Assembly: GCA_963920525.1 (NCBI GenBank)
Contig: OY986439.1
Span: forward strand, 19,143,319-19,207,318
DNA: 64,000 bases
From: Dichetophora obliterata
Taxonomy: Eukaryota > Arthropoda > Insecta > Diptera > Sciomyzidae
Direction: 5' to 3'
Shown: one piece after another, positions 1 through 11,879 of the stretch
Position numbering within the stretch: position 1 is the first letter of the stretch
Layout of the letters: every line of letters begins with the position of its first letter
Position numbers and translations under genes: made by a program
Notes under the pieces: model-generated
Told to the model about the DNA's origin: nothing
The model's input: only the letters and a program-made list of their open reading frames with translations
Database searches by the model: none

Positions 1-279
1 GCCCAGGCCCGGAGCTTTTTTTATTTAATAATTTTTTTATGGTCTGCTTGCTTTAAATTAAAAAATTAATTTTTTCTTTGGTTTTTTCATACATAGTCAT
101 GTTTAACAATCATGTTTACAACAAATGTGACACAACACAACTTGCATTTTCTCGTGAACTCGTTTTTTTTATGAGCAACCAATCTTTGTAGAAGGCTTGT
201 GCTTGTGCTTTCCAGAGACGGAACGGACATGGAACGATTCTTTTGAAGAAAGGAACTAGTTCACGGAAACATGTCCGTA

Positions 280-810
280 GAACTATCTAGTTCCTTTGCT
301 TATTTGAACTGTATAGACTATTTGGACTGTCTGCTTGTTGAACTACAAAGGGAATTTGAAGCATGTCCGCGGAACTATCTAGTTCCCTTGTTTATTTGAA
401 CTGCAGAACTATTTGAAGCATTTGAATGAAGTTCTTGTTGAACTGCTGAGAAAATGTGTAAAGGTCCATGTAGATTTTCAACACATCACTCTGACTAGTC
501 TTAAATCAATTGAACAGAATTTTTTGCTTTTTATTTCAATATTTTTAACTTAAAGAAAAACATTTATTTAGTTTTTATAAAAAAAGGAACTTATATCATT
601 TAGTAAATAATTTCATTTAGTAAATAAAGTTCACGAAGTAAATATATAAAGTTGCTGAAAAGCGAGCAAAAATAATTTGCAAACAGTTCCTCATGAGCTC
701 GAAACTCAGTTGCATCTTATAGTTCATCAGCTTTAAGCATATTCGCGGAACTATATAGTTCATCAGCTTTAAGCATGTTCGTGGAACTATATAGTTCCAG
801 CAGTTCTATT
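280..810. repeat. Cluster of GGAACTA/TAGTTCC palindromes
   Basis: The palindrome GGAACTATCTAGTTCC, or its variant with an ATA centre, occurs at about 280-295, 375-390, 748-765 and 782-798, often preceded by GCATGTYCGYGG. A related GAACATAGTTCC lies near 1379. Spacing is irregular, so this is not a simple tandem array. Function unknown. Confidence 0.5.
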
Positions 811-1182
811 TATAATATAGAAAGTAACAAAAGCATGTTCAATGTCATTTCGTGATTGTTTTGTTTCATAGGTTAAAAGCAAAAATAAACAGCAATGCTG
901 AACCATGGTAGAAGAATACAGGTATATGCACCAGATGAGAGCATACTGCCGGAATTGTCAAATCGAAGCAAAACTTTTTCTTTATTTTGTTTTGTTTCCA
1001 TTTGCCACACAGCTAAATTTGACAGACATGCCAGTATTGAAAGAGAGCACAGTCAGCGCTGCAGCTACCTCTATCCTTCTACTATGTGCTGAACAATGCA
1101 CACAACTGGAATGACGATATATCATTTTTTATTTTATCTATTATTTCTTTCACTCTCTTTTACATGCATAATTGGCTTACTT

Positions 1183-1296
1183 GTCGTCGCTCAAACAATT
1201 CGATTAAGTTATGTAAGTGCGAATGAGATGTCAGCTTATGTCGTCGCTCAAACAATTCGATTAAGTTATGTAAGCGCGAATGAGATGTAGCTCAAT
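1183..1296. repeat. 57-bp tandem duplication (2 copies)
   Basis: Two adjacent copies of a 57-bp unit beginning GTCGTCGCTCAAACAATTCG (1183-1239 and 1240-1296) differ at only a few positions. The second copy diverges in its last bases. Confidence 0.8.
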
Positions 1297-1608
1297 TAAA
1301 AAAATTTTATTGCAATCGGAACTGTTTGGACATGCTTAAATCGAACAGATGGAATGATTGGAACTATGTCCGAGAGTGAACATAGTTCCATGAACTATGC
1401 AGGTCCGGAACGACCCAACTCTACTTTGTAGCTTGGTATCGAGAGCCAATCGTTGTTAAAAGATGTTAAGTAATGTTTCCTCTTGCAACTAGATTCCATT
1501 ATGCTGTTCTCTAAAATAGTTTTGTATCAGTTAATACACAAAACACAAATTATTGACCGAACTTACATAAATTGAACTGCAAACATTAATTAAAAATTCA
1601 GCCGCAGA

Positions 1609-1787
1609 CAAGGTTAATTTATAAGGTTGTGGCACTTGAGAGAAATGCACTCTTTTTCCCGCCTTTGCTCGAACTGTCATTGCGCTTTTCTTTGTTCTAA
1701 GCATTCATTTTCTTCATTTCTTTCCATCCATTCTGACAGTTCGACCGAGTTCGCTCTCAAGTGCCAGAACCTTATAAATGAGCCTTG
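1609..1787. mobile_element. hAT-type MITE, 179 bp
   Basis: Terminal inverted repeats of about 36 bp begin CAAGGTTAATTTATAAGG on the left and CAAGGCTCATTTATAAGG (read inward) on the right. The element is flanked by a perfect 8-bp direct repeat GCCGCAGA (1601-1608 and 1788-1795). An 8-bp duplication with CA..TG termini is the hAT signature. It has no coding capacity. Confidence 0.85.
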
Positions 1788-2089
1788 GCCGCAGAACTCA
1801 AAAGAAAAAGAAAAACAGAAACGAGTTCGTCAAGTTCCCAAAAGAAAAGTTACGACTGGTTACGACGTTCTTTCAAAAACGAAGTTCAAGAAATAGAAAG
1901 AACGTCAAAGTTAAGTTAGCGTTCATTAAGACAAATGGCTCAAACATTCACTAAAAAAAGGGTTAAAGGTTAAAAGGGTTAAGGTTAACACTAATAAATA
2001 AGTTAAACAAATTTTTTTGTAAGAAAAACTTGATTTAAATATAGATTAGAGCGAAAGCCGGAGAAAATGTGCCAGGCCCGGAGCCAGGA

Positions 2090-3540
2090 GATCGGCCCTC
2101 AGGCCCGAAGTCTCCGGGCGAAAAGGTATGTGTTGGCAACCCTGAGTACATATTGTATTTTTAAAATCAATTATATTAATTTTTATTAAATAAACTCACA
2201 GCGTAGCCTTTAGCTTGCTCCATGCTGAGTAGAAATGCTTGTACAATCAGCTGATCTAATACACAACTTGCATATTTTCCACAGGGTTGTATTTTGAAAA
2301 CTGAATTTTGTTTTTGTTATATTAAAAAATTTACTACAAATATCAAATTTATCAAAAATACACAATACAAGGGAAAATACAACACATCGTGAATACCCCT
2401 AATGTTTTCTTAAGTAAATTACTTGCTGCTGTAACATAATCCATAAAAAAAACTAACCAAACAAACATATAAGCAAATTTACTTCATTTTTTAAGCTGCG
2501 TGAAGTTATTACATGAATTGCAATAAAATTGACAACGAACCAAAATCGATAGCAAAAAAAAAAACCCATTTAGTAACCAAATAGACATTTTTCTATTGCA
2601 ATTTTTGTGAATTTTGAAAAATATTATCATACGAAAAATATTCCACTTTTTATGCTGCACATTTTTATAAAAAAATATGCTTCCCGAAGCTAAAATATGC
2701 CAAAGTGGAATATAATATTCCACTCTGGTCACACTGAAAGTGACGTCTTCAAAATTAAAAAAAAAACCTTTAAAACTGCGAATATACTTACACATTTTAA
2801 CTTTGTTATTGTCAAATATAATTCGTTTCTAATGTTTTCATTTTTTAATGATGAAATTTCATTTTCTTAATTTTTTTGATGGAATATATTTTAACTTTGG
2901 TGTAGATTTCGTTGTTCTATAGTTAGTTGTGTTAAGAAAAGTTAGTGAAAAAAGACCTACTGTGTTATTAAAAAACATCTGTACGATTTTGAATCTTTTA
3001 ATGCCGAAATGCACCTGAATTGTGAGACATAACATCTTCTAATACTTCTGATAATTAAGTGTATCTTAAGACTTTTAAGTTGATGTCTCCTCCTTTTCAA
3101 AGAATTTTTAGTTATTCTCTTAGCCCTGCCCATGTGGCTTTTTAAAGTCGACACACCTGACTTGCGCCCTATTTGAACTGTCACAATATCATACAGATTT
3201 CACATACCCAAACAAACCTGTGTTAATATTAGCAAACGAGAACATTTTCTTCTTATTATAACGCTGCCATCTTTCCTCTTGGTTGATTTTCTGATGTGCC
3301 ACCGTGCGAGTGCTTTTGACCACGAACCCACTGAACCACAAGCGAAGGATCAACGGAAAGTAATTGTTTTCCGTATTTTTTCGGGTTAGTATTTTTTCTT
3401 TTGTAAATCTTGGTTTTCGAATTTTAAGATATGTTGAATTGTGTCAAAAAAGTAAGAAATCTTAGAAAAAATATGGTAAAGCTTTTTCTCCAATTTATTA
3501 AAATTTGTTAAATGAATAAATTTTGATCAGAAAAATATAT
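2090..3540. other. AT-rich stretch, no gene seen
   Basis: Only short spurious open frames are present. I see no domain, no splice-supported exon and no recognisable element ends. Confidence 0.6.
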
Positions 3541-3542
3541 TA

Positions 3543-3870
3543 AGGGTTCTCATCTAAGCATGTAAACATGTAAACATGTAGAGCATTTAAACTTTTGATA
3601 AGCGATAAAGTGTAAATAGCGTAAATGTCGACAAAATGGCGGCTGCGACAATATTATGACTTTTTTAAATTTTTAACCTTGTAAAAACCTTCATTAACAT
3701 AAAAAAATAAATAAAACGTGTTCATATTTACTTCAACTACTGTAAATATGTCATGATTAGCGCCAAAGACAACTCACGCCCATACAAATTTTGACAGATA
3801 GTTTACGCGCATGTAAGTTCACAAGGTTTACAATGTTTACGGGTCAGTTACATGCTTAGATGAGAACCCT
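3543..3870. mobile_element. TA-flanked MITE, 328 bp
   Basis: The left end AGGGTTCTCATCTAAGCATG is the reverse complement of the right end, giving an inverted repeat of about 23 bp. TA lies on both sides (3541-3542, 3871-3872), the duplication made by Tc1/mariner-type transposases. The interior contains a triplicated ATGTAAAC-like motif and no open reading frame. Confidence 0.75.
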
Positions 3871-4559
3871 TATTATTTATACCTTAACCCAATAACTGAG
3901 GCTCCTAAACGCTTTAAAATTTTATGCTCTTTCTTATATATATATAATATTTTTTTCTTCTTCTCTTTAAGGTATTTAAGCAACACAAATGTTTATGTTT
4001 CTATATATGTATTATATTTTTCATTTTAATTTACTTTAAAAAAATGTGTATTTTTACAATGTTAATTGAAATATAATTGTGAATTGAGTAGAATTGAGGA
4101 AAACTTTTTTGAATATCGCAAACTATAGACATTCTGGTTACATTCTGTAAAAAAAAAAGTTGCGTCATTGCTGTTCACTTTCGCGGTATTTCCATCCTAT
4201 GATTTCCTTGAAAAAAATAAAAACAAATAAAAAGTAAAAAAATAGATTTTGTTGTTTACTCAGAATGCATATTAAAAATCAAAATTCATGGGCAGAACTT
4301 CAAGTCCATTTATTAATATTTTTGGAATTTGAAAAGATTTTACAGTTTTGATAAAGTCACTTTGTATGGGAGGTAGGTGTGGTTTTCATCCGATTTGGTT
4401 AATTTTTGATCTTTATATTTGAGATAGCTTATATACCAAATTTCATTATGATAGCTTCAAAACTACGGCTGTTATCGCGTCGACAGACAGACTGATGGAC
4501 AAACGAACGGACGGACAGAATTTTTTTTTATTCGCACCCATTCTAACTAAAAAAAAATA

Positions 4560-4700
4560 CAGTTTCGATACACAGTAATGTGAAAAATTCTGTTTTTTTT
4601 TATTTATATTTTTCAAAACTATTGTAAAGCGTTTCATCGTCTAAATAAAAATTATTCAAAAACAAACTTGTTGTCCTTCTTCAAACTTACCTGATCTAAA
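4560..4700 (+). repeat. Dispersed repeat C, copy 1
   Basis: About 130 bp around 4570-4700, including GTAAAGCGTTTCATCGTCTA, recurs inverted at about 20795-20925 with scattered substitutions. This is probably a fragment of a moderately repeated element. The class is not recognisable. Confidence 0.6.
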
Positions 4701-5504
4701 AAGCTCACAATTAAATTCATGTAAAAATTTGTTTTGTTTTATAAAAAGTTTTCGTTTGATATTTTTGGTGATGAATTTGTTGTTCTTGTTCATTTGTTTT
4801 GTTGATTAAAACTAAATGTAATTCAAAGTTATCTTTAATTAATGGAAATAAATATGAGTAAATTTAAATTATTTATTTTTCCTGTAGTAAAGAGCATATA
4901 CATGCTCTATATTTATAAAAATAATTATAAAAGTATATTTTAAAAGTAATTTAAAATTAAAATTTTAGTTAACAAAATAAATTTTTAATATGGAAAAAAT
5001 ATATGCATGACATAAATAATTCGAATTTATTATGGTATTTAAAAAATAAATGGAGTTTTGAAAGCACAACGCATTCTTAGTAACGCATGCGCAAATTTAC
5101 GTAGTAGTATACATACATACTGCCTCTGTAGCTACACGCATCAGTATTCTCTATTGTATTTATCTTGCTGAAAATAAACATTCGTTTTATTCGTACTCCA
5201 ACTCATGGCAAAATAACCAGGTAGGGCCGACTCGGAGAGGAATGCAGTAGAAAGCAGAGAAAAGCGAGCTAGTTGTCAAAATCAGCTGTTCATGTCGAGT
5301 AAAAATTAAGAACATTTAAAAAAATTTCATCAAACTGAACCAACAACAATTACCAAGCAAATCTTAAGCAACGACGCACAGAGAAGAGCAAGATTACAGC
5401 GGTTGAGCAGCGTTAGAGGGGATGAACCGAATCGTCCACAGAAAATAAACAAAACTATGCTTACTACGTCCCGCTTTTCACTCGTCACACACGAAAATTT
5501 TCGA

Positions 5505-5705
5505 GCTTGCGGCGAAAGCAATTATTGCTCCGAGAGCAATAATTCTCTTGCTTTGGTAGTAAGATCTCTTTGTCCCGATTTTCACTCGGCAATAATTGCC
5601 TTTGCCGCAAGCATTTGTCGATTCTTCGCCCGCATGAGGGGTTTACGAAAGTCCCGTTTAAACCTGAGTAGTCAACAAACTACTTGTGGCGAAAGCAATT
5701 ATTGC
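5505..5705. repeat. Compound inverted repeat with ATTATTGC hairpins
   Basis: A 24-bp arm at 5505-5528 (GCTTGCGGCGAAAGCAATTA and on) is matched in inverted orientation at 5589-5612. A tight hairpin, ATTATTGCTC-cga-GAGCAATAAT, sits at 5521-5543. A third, direct copy of GGCGAAAGCAATTATTGCT is at about 5686-5704. The structure gives two overlapping open frames that I do not believe are genes. It is probably a foldback MITE. Confidence 0.6.
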
Positions 5706-5729
5706 TATTATATCATAGAATTACCGAGT

Positions 5730-6770
5730 GAATAACGGCCCTTTGCAGCTCATGCCGAACCAAAACAACAATATCAGCAGCTAGTAGCAACGTTGCCAGT
5801 AATGTTGGAAAAATTCCATTCGTGGTAATTTCTAATTGCCCTTGGAAATTTTTGTTTTTGGGAATTCCTAATGAATTTTTTAATTCAGCGTGGTATTTTT
5901 TAATTGGCGTGGGAGTTCAGTGGGGTATTTTTTTAATTTCCGTGGGAGTTTGGTAATATTCTTCTCAAAATTTGTTTTTTATTTTTTAGTAAGCACAATT
6001 TCTTTGTGGTATTTCTAAATGTTTTTTAAATTGTTTGTGCTTATGGGACTTATTGTGGTATTTCTTAATGCGAATGAGATTTTTGTGGCAATTTTAAATG
6101 TATATGGAATTTGTGCTGGTATTTTTAAAACGCGTAGTATTTTTGTGGTAATTTTCAATGACAGTGGGATTTTTTTGATACTGTTTTATTGCGGTAGAAA
6201 CTTTTTTGTTTTATCTTTACCATGGTCAATAAGGAACTTTTTGTCTGAATTGTTTTAAATTTTAACTGGCAACCTTGGCTAGTAGTAGTACATTTTTTTG
6301 TAGCCACATACTGGCTCTCTAGCTGCATGCATCTGTATTCTCTTTTGTATTACAAACCAACAAGACATGAATGTCACTGTTCCAGCTAAACGGTACTTAA
6401 AACGGCAGCGTCTGATTGGGTGGTATGAAAACGACATGTTTTTGTACCTTTAAACGGTCTCTATATAATTGTAAAGTCTTTTTTTATATTTATCAAGAAT
6501 CGAATTGAAATTAATGTCATATACGCTTGATGCGTCGTTTTTTCTTGTCTTTTTTCCCTCTCTTTTTCACCCGTTCGACAAAAAATTCTAAAATATGCAT
6601 TGAATATTGTATTGAAATCAAGCAGTTGAGTTGCCGTTTATTGTTTAGTTTATTGTTGCAGCTTAATAAAAACTATTTTAAGAAAAGATTACAATTGTTT
6701 AACAACAAAAAAAAAAAAATTAATATAAAACTTAAAGTTTTCTATGTGACCTTGTTATTTATTATGTTTA
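5730..6770. other. AT-rich stretch with a repeated motif, no gene seen
   Basis: A sequence of the type CTGCATGCATCTGTATTCTC near 6320-6345 resembles one at about 5130-5150, so the DNA between could be an insertion. The 79- and 95-codon open frames here are low-complexity and hydrophobic by composition and show no domain. Confidence 0.4.
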
Positions 6771-6774
6771 TTTT

Positions 6775-7135
6775 CTATAATTTAAATACAAATTCTAAAT
6801 GTTTGATAGTTTAAATAATTCTTGATTTTAAATACAAAATCTAGTTGTTTGATGTTTTTAAATCGTTTAATGAGCTTAAGATCAGGTTAGAACAATTAAT
6901 TGCTCTAACTAGTTATTCAATCAGCTGACTAATTAATCAGCTAGTGCCGGTTTCCTTTTCATATTGAAAGTGTTGTTGTTGTTTTTTCTTTGGAAAAATT
7001 CGTTAAAGCAATTAATTGTTCTAACCCGACCTAAAGCTCAATAAACGATTTTAAACTTTCAAACAACTAGAATTTGTATTTAAAATCAAGAATGATTTAA
7101 ACTATCAAACATTAAGAATTTATATTTAAACCATA
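6775..7135. mobile_element. Foldback (long inverted repeat) element
   Basis: About 130 bp at 6775-6905 is repeated in inverted orientation at about 7005-7135 with roughly 90 percent identity by eye. Both arms share TTCTTGATTTTAAATACAAA and TTAGAACAATTAATTGC. The roughly 100-bp spacer has no coding potential. No clear target duplication was found, so the ends are approximate. Confidence 0.7.
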
Positions 7136-7251
7136 GAAAATCAAAATTAATATACAATTTAATTAATGATACGCTTGTATAAAACACACAATGCATAGTT
7201 TGCTGACAACGAAACGGTCCGCTTCAGTGCTTTGAAAAGTGCACACCGTTT

Positions 7252-7600
7252 TTAACCGAGCCGATTGGCTATCTGGGAAACGAAAAAAATGCAAGCAACT
7301 GATGTATATTTTACATACATATTAATAAAAACAACAATAACAAGAACAAAAACAGCACAACAAGGAACGACATGATTACGAACCAAACGAATACACACAA
7401 TAACAACAACAACAACCATAAAAACAACATAAGCAGCTACTGAAGCAGCTTGTGCATTTCTCATACGAATATATGAATTTTTCATCTTCTTAGATTTTGC
7501 TATTTTATTAGATATTCGTTTTATTCCCACTAAAACTGATATTTTGGAATTTTTTTTTTCTTTGTACGATGAATATTAAAGGCTGTAACTATACCCCAAA
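7252..7600 (-). repeat. Dispersed repeat D, copy 1
   Basis: Read on the minus strand, this roughly 350-bp segment matches 36830-37180 on the plus strand. Shared blocks include GGGGTATA near one end, ATCTAAGAAGA, CGTATGAGAAA and GCTTCAGTAGCTGCT followed by a GTTGTT-rich tract. The minus strand has a 92-codon open frame with a valine-rich hydrophobic stretch. The plus-strand copy does not keep that frame open, so I do not call a gene. Confidence 0.65.
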
Positions 7601-8199
7601 GTGTCAAATATCACTTTGAAAAAATTCGTGAAAATGACCCCCATACAAACCGCGCTCTAAGACGTAATACTACGTCAAAAGTGAAAAGTTACCTCCGTCT
7701 TCTAGGTGAATTGGTACCTATTTTCAGGGTTCAATGCCCCACTGTGCGTCATGCCAAAAACTATTTAAGTCGGTTAACTTTTAGATATATCTCCCATACA
7801 ACAAGATTACCAAATAAACGAAGTTTAAACAAAATTGGGTTACAACTTTTTTAAGTTATGAATTTAATTTTATGTTTTTTTAAATTTAAGAGTACCTACC
7901 AATTGTCTTGCAAATCAGTGAGTGCGTTTCAAGGCAATATATGATTTTTAAGCATTTTTTTTCAAAATAACAATTTTTTCTTATACGCAGGTAAACGCAG
8001 AATATAAGGACAAAATACTATATCTTATGATAGTTATAGCCTTCGAGTGATAAATGGTTGTATAAACTACATATTTTCTACTAAACTTTAGCTAAATTCA
8101 AACTCCTTCAAGAACTTATAAGCACACTTGGAAAATTTTTCTATTTTTTTACAGTAAATATTTTGTTTTAATTTTTTTTAAATACAAAATAGTTAAGAC

Positions 8200-9194
8200 A
8201 GAGTTGTCAATTCCGTGACAGTTAAGCGGCTTACCGTTTAATATGGCTAACCCTATTCGATGGTTAATAAAAAATGACGAATAATAATCGTATCCGATAA
8301 CCGGCTACTTTTGGTAGGCTAACCGGATTTTCGGTTACTAAGCTTCAAAACACAATGAACTCTTTTAAACAAAATTAATGTTTGACATAAAAAATGTTTT
8401 CTTTCTTATATATAGTTCAATGTTGTGTGAAAGTTGCTTAAGAACACATCAAACCTTGATGTCAACACATATCATGCAACCTTGTTTTGTTATCGATAAT
8501 ATTATTCTGCTATTTATGTGTCTTAGTTGACAGCTTTTCAAATAACTAAATGTCGTTGTTCTGGATACAAATTTAGTAAGACAATTGTTTTCATTGATTT
8601 TGCTTAGAAATTAAAGAGTTTTCATTGCGCATGTTATTCTTTTAGTAGTGCAATGAGCTTTGTGTGGGATTATTTTAAGAAATAAGGAAAATACCAATTC
8701 GAAAATACCATATCAATACTTTGAGTTTAGATAGATACACTTTATATTACTTTCAAACGCCTTTTTCGTTTATTTTAGACTCAATTTATAATGCTATCAT
8801 TTTTACTGTCGTTTATTTTTGAAATAACATGGAAATAGCAGATGAAGTTTACTTACATTTTTTTAAAAAAATGAATTGTCATTAAAATTAATTTTTGAAA
8901 AACAAATACTGAAATATATCATTATGTGATATATTATTATTTTTTTTAAAGCTTTTTTAAACGATTTTTTAATTTAATTGTTAATGTGTTTAATACATTT
9001 ATATGCATTTATTACTAAGCAAATAAACAGAAACAATAAATTACGAAAAATTTGTGTTTGTTTTTTAATTTATAACTAACCGGTAACCGGTTTATTTATG
9101 GTAACCGTAACCGATAACTAGTTAATTAATTTTTTCGGTTAATACTGTTAACCGATAACCGATTACAAAAATAATTCGGTTAATTGACAACCCT
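8200..9194. mobile_element. 995-bp element with a 9-bp target duplication
   Basis: The 9-mer AGTTAAGAC flanks the element exactly (8191-8199 and 9195-9203). The termini are inverted: AGAGTTGTCAATT on the left and AATTGACAACCCT on the right. Subterminal blocks are rich in GGTTA/TAACC motifs such as TAACCGGTAACCGG (9078-9180 and 8230-8340). A 9-bp duplication is typical of Mutator-like elements, but no transposase is present to confirm the superfamily. Non-autonomous. Confidence 0.75.
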
Positions 9195-9420
9195 AGTTAA
9201 GACCTTAATAAAATAAAAAAAAAATACTAATTTTCAAATTGTCCTGAATTTTTTGCTTTGAATAAGCAACTTTTTGTTTAGAAAAAAATTCAACTTTCAC
9301 GATTTTAAAAAAAAAAAAAAAGTAATTCAGGTATGAAGTCTTTAGTATCATTTTATCAAAAAGTAAGATTTTATATACACCAAAATGTTTATAATTACTC
9401 GAGACACACAACTTCATTCT

Positions 9421-10288
9421 TATATAGAGAATTTTAAAACAAAACTCAGTTTTATTAAAAGTCTGGTATGAAAAAATAGATTTTTAGCCATAACTTTTGA
9501 TTGGAAAAAGATATTGGGGTAATTTTTTCACATTAATTATTTTTGAGACTTGATTTTTTTGTGAAAAATATAAAAACAACATTTTGGAAAAAATAAATTT
9601 CGCGAAAAAAATCAACCTTGTTGTTTTGATGACAAAAACAGTAAAATAATTTTTGCGTTTAGCTGGAAGAATTTTTGCAAATAAATGCTATGTCATACGA
9701 AAGGTGGCCAGATGTGCAATTTTTAATTGATTTCATTTTTACAACAACAACAATTTTTGAGTCATTTTTTGAATAAAAAGTCAATATTTTGGACCTTTTT
9801 TGACATAATCATAAAACATATATACACTGACTTAACGGTGCACTTTTGTGAAGTGATTTTATTGAACTTTTGAACAAAAAAAATTTCAATGAAATATATT
9901 TATGGACAGCGGAGATATTTGCATCGAAAGACCAAATTTTGATTTTCATGTCGTTTTTTTCTCATTCTTAGGTAACGATGTTTTATGAAAAAGTCGTTGT
10001 ATTGAAAATTTCTCCAATTTTGAAGTTATGTGAGTGTTTTTGACGTCAAAATAACAAAAAATTTTTAAAATTAAATACACAAAAATCTTCGATACTAAAA
10101 AAAATTTATAATAACAAAATTACCGTTAGTTGAAAAATTTCAGAAGGGACGTGGCAAAAACTAAGTATGTAACATTTAAAGTTGAAATAAACTTAATATG
10201 TGTACCTAGTTTGAGCGAAATCCGTTGAGCCGTTTAGATTTGCATAAAGGCCAAACAAACAAACAGAAAATGAGTTTTATTACTATAA
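9421..10288 (-). mobile_element. Helitron-like copy (5' region), inverted
   Basis: About 860 bp matches 22717-23600 in the opposite orientation. Read on the minus strand it begins near 10288 with TAATAAAACTCATTTTCTGT, then TTTGTTTG, GGCC, and AAACGGCTCAACGGATTTCG. This is the arrangement seen at the 5' ends of arthropod Helitrons. I could not place the 3' end; the neighbouring 7.6-8.2 kb may belong to it, split by the 995-bp element. Confidence 0.6.
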
Positions 10289-10424
10289 ATATTTATTTCG
10301 TAAAAACTTTTATTTAAAAAATGTATATCTTTATTGGACAATATATTTTTCTATTCTGAAATTTTCATTTCAAAAAAATTTAAACATAAAAATTGAAATT
10401 GATTGAAAACAATTTTTCACATAA

Positions 10425-10622
10425 CAAGTAATATAACAAGTAATATAACAAGTAATATAACAAGTAATATAACAAGTAATATAACAAGTAATATAACAAG
10501 TAATACAACAAGTAATATAACAAGTAATATAACAAGTAATATAACAAGTAATATAACAAGTAATAAAACAAGTAATATAACAAGTAATATAACAAGTAAT
10601 ATAACAAGTAATATAAGTAATA
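10425..10622. repeat. 12-bp minisatellite (ATAACAAGTAAT)n
   Basis: About 16 near-perfect tandem copies of ATAACAAGTAAT, with rare substitutions (ATACAAC and ATAAAAC variants). The period is a multiple of three, so both strands stay open, giving ITSN repeats on plus and LLYY repeats on minus. These frames are by-products of the repeat and not evidence of a protein. Confidence 0.95.
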
Positions 10623-10639
10623 TCCGTTACAGTACCACT

Positions 10640-11870
10640 AGCAAATTAATAAATAAAAAGAATCGAGATTCCCTACCGACCGAAGCCGACGTGATGGTCC
10701 CACTAACTACTGCTTGTAATACTTGTATTACTAAATGTATTAACACGAGCCACCTTGCGATAGCTCGTTTTGAATTAACAAACTTGTTACCGTTACCAAC
10801 AAGTATGCGACGGGACAAAGCACTACGCTCTTGAGCCGTGCCGAAGTCTGTCACAATGCGCCTTACTTATTCATATGTCGCTAGAAACCTTCTGGGAATT
10901 ATATCATGTCTGGATGTTGCGTGTGGCTTACGTAGGCTTGGCTGTTGCCTACGTTGAATGTGCTGGCTGTGTGTGTGTGAGTGTGTGTTTGGCTGTTGGT
11001 TGAGTTAAATGTGCACAGTGGTGTTGTAGAGTAGTGGCGTAAGGAGCGGGGTGCAGCTTAGTAAGGAATCACCGTTACACTGCGAAAGGACATATTTACT
11101 CTGTCACGCTTGAAACGCTTATAAGAGGGTGTGGTATAGAAAGGTCTACAGTGGACGATACAAATATATGTACATAAAGCATCGCATTTTTTGATATATG
11201 TAAAACTTAAAAATCTTATGGAAAAAAGTATATAATTGCACACAACAAAAATACATAATATGACAAAAATTAAACAAAGATTTTGCACATAGCCTTAAAC
11301 TATGTATAAACAAAAAAAAAAGCACTCTGAGACTAAAATTCAGCCAAATCGCATTAAAACCACGCCTGGTTTAATACAAAACGACTTTGTTTTGATATAG
11401 ATTTCAAATTCCACAAAAATAATTTTAGTGATTTAAAACACAAAAGTTTAAAATTTTGGCAAATTCAAATCAAAACTTTGCCTACCTCCCATTCAAAGTT
11501 CCTTTGTGAAAACGGTAAAATTTATTTAAATTTCACAAAACTCAATACAATGCCTTAAAGTTTTGCAAAAAATATCAATCTTAACTCAGAACTCTATGTT
11601 TAGAATTTCGCAAAATAAAATGAAAACTACGTCCACCTCCTATACAAAGTAACGTATCAAAATATTGAAACCTTCAAAAATTCTACATAAATCAATGTTT
11701 TTTTATTGACATGATATTTGAGACATAAGCTTTGATATTCAAGACGCACTCTGAGTTTTGAATGCTTGTGAAAAATTTTATAAAAAACCATAAAAAGTAA
11801 CGTCATCAAAATAATGCTATAGACGTCATTTAAAATAATAGAAAACGCCTCTGAGGGTAATTCAACTTAG
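10640..11870. other. Mixed sequence without a recognised gene
   Basis: A more GC-balanced stretch (10640-11060) with GTGTGTGTG runs is followed by AT-rich DNA. 11330-11830 contains repeated phrases such as CCTACCTCCCATTCAAAG and CCACCTCCTATACAAAG, which look like an old, diverged repeat. No domain or splice-supported exon is visible. Confidence 0.45.
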
Positions 11871-11879
11871 GCCCTATTG

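Larger units (their letters stand above)
1..2084. mobile_element. Insertion flanked by a GC-rich 13-bp direct repeat
   Basis: The 13-mer CCAGGCCCGGAGC occurs at 3-15 and again at 2072-2084, and is strikingly GC-rich for this AT-rich DNA. The sequence between starts with a T-rich run (16-50), which would be the A-rich tail of a minus-strand retroposon. No coding domain is recognisable. The interval contains palindromes of the form GGAACTAnnTAGTTCC, a 57-bp tandem duplication and a hAT-type MITE. The direct repeat is seen; that it is a target-site duplication is inference. The left copy is only 3 bases from the window edge, so the element may continue outside. Confidence 0.4.

Noticed and set aside
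4476..4520. GACAGACAGAC-type run as a regulatory array
   Set aside because: Runs like this are common in insect repetitive DNA and occur again at 62453; nothing links it to regulation.
7252..7530. 92-codon hydrophobic minus-strand frame as a membrane protein
   Set aside because: It lies in dispersed repeat D and the second copy does not keep the frame.
10403..10834. 143- and 75-codon open frames over the 12-bp repeat
   Set aside because: The repeat period is a multiple of three and lacks stops on both strands; the frames have no sequence outside the repeat that looks coding.
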